Assembly: GCF_018687715.1 (NCBI RefSeq)
Contig: NC_056754.1
Coordinates: forward strand, 10,759,501-10,823,500
From: Carya illinoinensis
Lineage: Eukaryota; Streptophyta; Magnoliopsida; Fagales; Juglandaceae
Length of the DNA stretch: 64,000 nucleotides
Direction: 5' to 3'
Position 1 is the first letter of the stretch, and every line of letters starts with the position of its first letter. Of the stretch, positions 59,617-64,000 are shown in pieces. The notes under the pieces are model-generated. The model saw only the letters and a program-made list of their open reading frames with translations, was not told where the DNA came from and did no database searches. The translations under genes and the position numbers were made by a program.

Positions 59617-60825
59617 ATGAAAAACTTCTCCACAAAATTCCAGCCGCGGGATCGAGAAGAGAAAACGTCCCAAGAAAGAAAATTAGGAGAAGAAAAAGAA
59701 AGCATAAAGGACGATAGAGAAGAAGAGGAGGAAGAAGAAGAAGAAGAAGAAGATGAAGAAACAAGAGCTATATGTGAATGGGAATTCAATCTCTCCACTA
59801 CTGTCTCTTCTAGCACAGCCGGAGCCGTGTCGGACACTCTCGGAGTGATCGAGTTTGACCCGTCTGATAGCTTTGTAGCCACCGGTGGTATCGCGAGAAA
59901 GATCAGAATTTACAGTTTACGGTCTTTGCTACCACAAGGTGAGCGTAGTAATACCGCTTCCACTTTGTTAGACCATGCCAGTGCATGTGAGTTCTACATC
60001 TGCACCCCAGCCAAGCTTAGCAGCATGAGGTGGAAACCCGGTTCCGGCGGACGAGTTTTGGGGTCAGGAGACTATGATGGGGTGGTCATGGAGTATGACC
60101 TCGAGAGAAGAATACCCATTTTTGAGCGGGATGAGCATGGCGGCCGCCGAGTCTGGAGCGTGGACTATTCGCATTGTGATCCTGTTCTAGGGGCATCGGG
60201 GTCGGACGACGGAACCATGCAGATGTGGGATCCACGATGCGAAGGTGGGAAATGCGTGGGTACGGTGCAGCCCAGCGTGGGGCGTAGTCCCGTCTGCTGT
60301 GTTGAATTCAATCCGGTTATTGGGGCATCAATCGCCGTCGGATGTGCGGACCGGAAGGCTTACGGGTACGACATCCGAAGAATGGTGGATCCGGTTGTGG
60401 TGTTTGACGGGCACAGTAAAACCGTAACTTACGTTCGATTTCTGGATGCCCAAATGATCGTCTCAGCCGGGACGGATGGGTGTTTGAAGCTGTGGAATAT
60501 CAACGACCCCCGTGTGATTCGCACGTACAAGGGACACGTGAACAACCGGAACTTTGTCGGGTTATCAGTGTGGAGGAATGGCGGGTTACTCGGTTGCGGA
60601 TCGGAGAACAACCAGGTTTTTGTGTACGATTTGAGGTGGGGCGAGCCTATATGGGTGCATGGGTTCGAGCCGGTAAGTAGAGCCGGGCGCGAGTATGGAT
60701 TCGTTAGTAGCGTGTGTTGGAGGCAGGTTGGGGACGAAAGCTGCACACTCGTGGCAGGGGGATCAGATGGAGCTCTGCAGGTATTTTGTGGGCAAAAGGA
60801 AGCCAGTTTTAAGTCTGTCCCATAA
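59617..60825 (+). CDS. RUP2: WD40 repeat protein RUP1/RUP2-like (repressor of UV-B photomorphogenesis)
   Basis: RUP proteins bind the UV-B receptor UVR8, drive its return to the inactive dimer, and act as CUL4-DDB1 adaptors affecting HY5 and flowering. The frame has no intron, as in Arabidopsis RUP genes. From the ATG at 59617 it gives 402 residues (about 370-385 in Arabidopsis). After an acidic Glu run (about residues 38-50) comes CEWEFNLS, then WD40 blades: LGVIEFDPSDSFVATGGIAR, SSMRWKPGSGGRVLGSGDYD, VWSVDYSHCDPVLGASGSDD, VCCVEFNPVIGASIAVGCAD, VTYVRFLDAQMIVSAGTDGC with LKLWN, NFVGLSVWRNGGLLGCGSEN and SVCWRQVGDESCTLVAGGSD. An in-frame ATG at 59521 would add 32 residues but lies at the microsatellite edge in a poor context; 59617 has G at -3. 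RUP1 and RUP2 cannot be separated by eye, so the symbol could be either. Confidence 0.9.
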   Translation: MKNFSTKFQPRDREEKTSQERKLGEEKESIKDDREEEEEEEEEEEDEETRAICEWEFNLSTTVSSSTAGAVSDTLGVIEFDPSDSFVATGGIARKIRIYSLRSLLPQGERSNTASTLLDHASACEFYICTPAKLSSMRWKPGSGGRVLGSGDYDGVVMEYDLERRIPIFERDEHGGRRVWSVDYSHCDPVLGASGSDDGTMQMWDPRCEGGKCVGTVQPSVGRSPVCCVEFNPVIGASIAVGCADRKAYGYDIRRMVDPVVVFDGHSKTVTYVRFLDAQMIVSAGTDGCLKLWNINDPRVIRTYKGHVNNRNFVGLSVWRNGGLLGCGSENNQVFVYDLRWGEPIWVHGFEPVSRAGREYGFVSSVCWRQVGDESCTLVAGGSDGALQVFCGQKEASFKSVP

Positions 60826-60829
60826 ATGA

Positions 60830-61334
60830 TACATACGCATTCATATATCTTTATTATAGTAGCAAGAGAAAAGAAAAAGAAATACAGAAGCCATGCACTT
60901 TGCCTAGCTAGCTGCTATCTGAACTGCTAACAAAACCTGCATGGTGCATTTTCTTTAAGTCCCATGTTTTATATTTTAGGAGAGATTTGGTGAGTTTCAT
61001 TTGTTCTGACTCTCTTAACATTTTTGCAAGGCAATGATCTTCTTCACATTTGGTTGTACTGTGGCCTGCAGTAAGCTGATCCTTTTTCCTTTTTTTTTTT
61101 TTTTCTGGGCAACCTGATGTAGGCTAATTGAATGCCTTTATTATTTGCACACGTGGCCTTGTTTGTATTTTGTTTTGCTATTTGAGATAAATGTTCATCG
61201 ATCAAATGGACTTTATGCTTGGAGTTGGGACAACATGAAGAAAACAGTCTTTTTGTATGCTTCATATCAACATGCAGGCAGAAGTTGTTGGCACGCCCTT
61301 TTGCACGATGAAAAAGAGTATCAGTCTCTCTTTA
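60830..61334. other. 3' flank of the RUP gene
   Basis: Probable 3' untranslated region, then intergenic sequence with a T run at 61092-61104. No gene seen. Confidence 0.45.
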
Positions 61335-61535
61335 ATAACTTGGTCTCGTTTGTTTTCATAGAAATAATACGAGTTAAAATGAAAGTTGAATAAAATATTA
61401 TTTTAATATTATTTTTGTATCGAAATTTAAAAAAGTTGAATTATTTATTTTATTTTATATAGAATTTTGAAAAAATTGTAATGATTAGATAAGATAAGAT
61501 AAAAAATTTAATAAAAATAAATGCGGCCTAATGAC
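61335..61535. repeat. AT-rich MITE-like element, copy 7
   Basis: Contains GTTGAATAAAATATTATTTT and AAAAAGTTGAATTATTTATT and ends ATAAATGCGGCC; the left end is GTCTCGTTTGTTTTC. Terminal repeats eroded. Confidence 0.55.
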
Positions 61536-61539
61536 CTAA

Positions 61540-62149
61540 TTGGAAATACAATCAAATAACTATTGGAGGCCGGATTAATTTAAGTGCAATGCAGATTGAT
61601 GATCTTCTTTCCTTTGAGAAATTATGAGCTTATTTAAGACAAATCAAACTTGCCTGCCTGTTACATTTGTGTTTTGAATTATTATTAAATTTTATTAAGT
61701 ACAAATAAAATCACGTATTAATCTACTTATTAATACTGATTATTTTATATTTAAAATTTAAATTAATATTATTTTAATAAAATTTATTTTTTTAACTAAT
61801 TACATTAAATTAGTTAGAGTGTGTTTGTAGGTACGTAGCAAGCATAACTTCTTTTTTTCCCCTCATGGTATACATATTTTTCAATTTTTAGAAAATGGCC
61901 CAACCAATCCAGAAGGAAGTAGCAGAGGAGGCCTGGGGGTTCTGACCACCAATCTCATATTAAAGTGGATCTTCAATTAGACTACAATAAATTTGAGTAA
62001 TTTTCAGGTCTTGCAACTTTTTTATTGTCCCTTCTGTTTAGGATTTCAAAACTTGTACATTTCCTTTCCTTGATCTCTGCAAACGTTACGGATTTTTTTG
62101 TTTTATTTTATTGCAATCGACTCAGGTTAGGTGGGGGATATAATTATAA
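61540..62149. other. Intergenic, no gene seen
   Basis: AT-rich sequence without coding signal. Confidence 0.45.
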
Positions 62150-62300
62150 TTATCACTTCAACCCATTTTATTATTATAATTTTTTAATATTTTAATATAA
62201 AATATAATAAATAATTTAATTTTTTAAAATTTTAAAATAATAATAATATTCTAATAATATTATATTCAACTCTCAACTAAAATCTCTTTAACAGACTAAA
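62150..62300. repeat. AT-rich MITE-like element, copy 8 (partial)
   Basis: Core AAAATATAATAAATAATTTA and AATAATAATAATATTCTAAT as in the other copies; both ends eroded. Confidence 0.45.
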
Positions 62301-62520
62301 TTCTATAAGTACGAGAGCTTAGTATCCACTCATCTCCCTAGATAGTGACTTGTTAATCATTCCCAATCTTCCAAATAGACCTTCCTTTAATAATTATAAG
62401 TCACTTATGATACTCCTCCAGATATAAAAATGTCTATACTTCAGTTTAACCTTTAAGAGGGTTCCTTTTGAAAAATACCTTTGTTTGAGAATCTGAGCAG
62501 TGAGGAAATTTGGGTTTTGA

Positions 62521-62705
62521 ATAGGGGTGAGCATCGGCCGGTTCGGACCGGCAAAACCGACCGGACCGGCACTGTTTGGACCGGACCGGACCAGACCGAA
62601 TTCGGTCTGGTCCGGTCCGGTCCCATTTTTAAGAGACTGAAAAGATTCAGTCCGGTCCCGGTCTGGGAGTTTTTCACACCGGACCGGACCGGACCGGACC
62701 GAATA
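62521..62705. repeat. GGACC/CCGGA minisatellite
   Basis: Starting at GGGGTGAGCATCGGCCGG, short GGACC units recur on both strands (CCGGACCGGACCAGACCG; GGTCTGGTCCGGTCCGGTCC; ACCGGACCGGACCGGACCG), separated by a GAAAAGATTCAGT-type spacer. Because GGACC and GGTCC blocks alternate, the region could fold into hairpins. It is followed directly by AT-rich array DNA. Confidence 0.85.
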
Positions 62706-63788
62706 GAAATAAAAAATAAATAAATATTATTTATATATATTATTTATATAATAGTTGTATATAATTAAATTATTAATTATATAATTATATATGGTATAAA
62801 AAAATATTAATAGTCTAATATAGACTATAGTTATACTAATATAGTTATACTAAATCACTATAACTAATACTTCAACAATAGCTATAGTGACCTATACTAA
62901 TAGTCTACTATTAATACTAATATACTATTATATAATTTATATAGTTATACTAATCACTATAATTAATACTATGTATAGCTATATAGTATATTTATCACTT
63001 TAATTAATATAATTTAAATATCACTATACTTATATTTAATGAATATATAAAAATCATTATAGTTAATACTTATATAGTTATACTAAAGCATTGATTTACC
63101 ATAACTAATATTACTAATATATAGCTATATTAATGGTCTAATACTATTATAATTTGGGTAGTTATACTAATCATAATAAGTTAATAACTAAATCACTAGA
63201 AATATAACTATATATATTTAGTATGAATGTATTATTATATTATTTAATATATAACTATAATATATAGTACTAGTATATATTAATATATTATAAGAGTTAT
63301 AGTATAAATATAATATATAAATTATAATATACTAAATCACCATAATAGTAACTAATACTAATATATAGTTATACTAATAGTCTACTATTATATAATTATA
63401 CTAATCACTATAATTAAAACTAATATATAGCTATACAATATACTTATATAGTTGTACTAATACTATTAGTCTATTATATACTCTAAAACTCAATTCTAAT
63501 ATAGGCTATATAGTTATAACTAAAACTAATATTTATATTAATACTAATGATGTAGAATATAGTTATACTAACTAATTGATTCAACATAACTAATATTACT
63601 AATATAATATAGCCAAATTGAATTATTAATAGTCTAATACTAATACAATTATATAGTTATACTAATCATAAATTCATAATAACTAAATCATTATAAGTCT
63701 ATAACTATATATATTTAGTATCAATGTATTACTATATTCTTTAATGTATAACTATTAACTATAATATATAGTACTAGTATAACCGATC

Positions 63789-63821
<33 letters not shown>

Positions 63822-64000
63822 GTATATATATTAATGTATTAACATATTATAAAAGTTATAGAATAAATTATAATATATCATATATTTGTAAATTTATAAT
63901 AGTATTAGTATAGTTAGCTTAATATATAATATGTTAGTATTAAATCACTATAACTACATAGAGTATTAGTAATAATAGTATTACTATTATTTAATATAGT
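62706..64000. repeat. Extremely AT-rich array built from TATAGTTATACTAAT-like units
   Basis: Almost pure A/T with motifs TATAGTTATACTAAT, ACTATAATTAATACTAATA and AGTCTACTATTA repeating irregularly up to the window edge. On a larger scale about 63071-63278 and about 63557-63782 match end to end (ATTACTAATAT to TATATAGTACTAGTAT), a duplication offset of roughly 0.5 kb. TA run at about 63793-63814. No coding capacity. Confidence 0.8.

Noticed and set aside
1..64000. CRISPR arrays, bacterial operons, tRNA or rRNA genes
   Set aside because: The sequence is plainly plant nuclear; I found no spaced direct-repeat array, no convincing tRNA A/B boxes with a foldable context and no rRNA segment.

Overview
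The window is nuclear DNA from a woody eudicot. Introns are AT-rich with plant GT-AG borders. The conserved genes are plant-specific (a tandem methyl-CpG-binding-domain protein, CLE peptides, MSBP1, MSH3, a RUP-type WD40 protein). The intergenic space is full of plant LINEs, small AT-rich MITE-like elements and dinucleotide microsatellites. Repeat style and gene sequences suggest Fagales, perhaps Juglandaceae (walnut/pecan type); that is an impression from memory, not a computed placement.

Layout. 1-3608 (minus): 5' part of an MBD13-like gene, running off the left edge, with an apparent in-frame stop in exon 2. 5.1-7.4 kb (minus): two tandem CLE peptide genes, one decayed and one intact. 8.5-9.65 kb (plus): intron-containing pseudogene of a chloroplast ABC1-like kinase. 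9.7-14 kb: no gene recognised, with one possible organellar insert. 14.05-15.82 kb (minus): two-exon membrane steroid-binding protein (MSBP1/MAPR). 18.1-19.9 kb (plus): decayed LINE 3' half with RNase H. 20.77-22.15 kb (minus): two-exon F-box/LRR protein. 22.92-23.95 kb: 5'-truncated LINE with a clear target-site duplication. 24-29 kb: repeats and a copia gag relic.

29.28-43.65 kb (minus): the main gene, MSH3, which I could model as 13 exons with all introns in phase 0, giving 1141 residues. Two of its introns carry LINE insertions of one family in opposite orientations, each with a 13-14 bp target-site duplication, and a short LINE-like 3' end lies beside one of them.

43.7-53.7 kb: repeat territory with a TIR element, a hAT transposase relic, and a small TIR-bordered unit carrying a broken SMN (survival motor neuron) gene copy. 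53.7-57.67 kb (minus): nearly full-length but dead LINE. 59.62-60.83 kb (plus): intronless RUP1/RUP2-type WD40 gene. 62.5-64 kb: a GGACC minisatellite followed by an extremely AT-rich array with a duplication of roughly 0.5 kb.

The genes are unrelated housekeeping and signalling genes and do not form a pathway. I found no convincing new biological system. The most interesting items are the CLE pair with non-canonical peptide motifs, the SMN fragment inside a possible transposon, the stop codon in the MBD gene, and the LINE load in MSH3.
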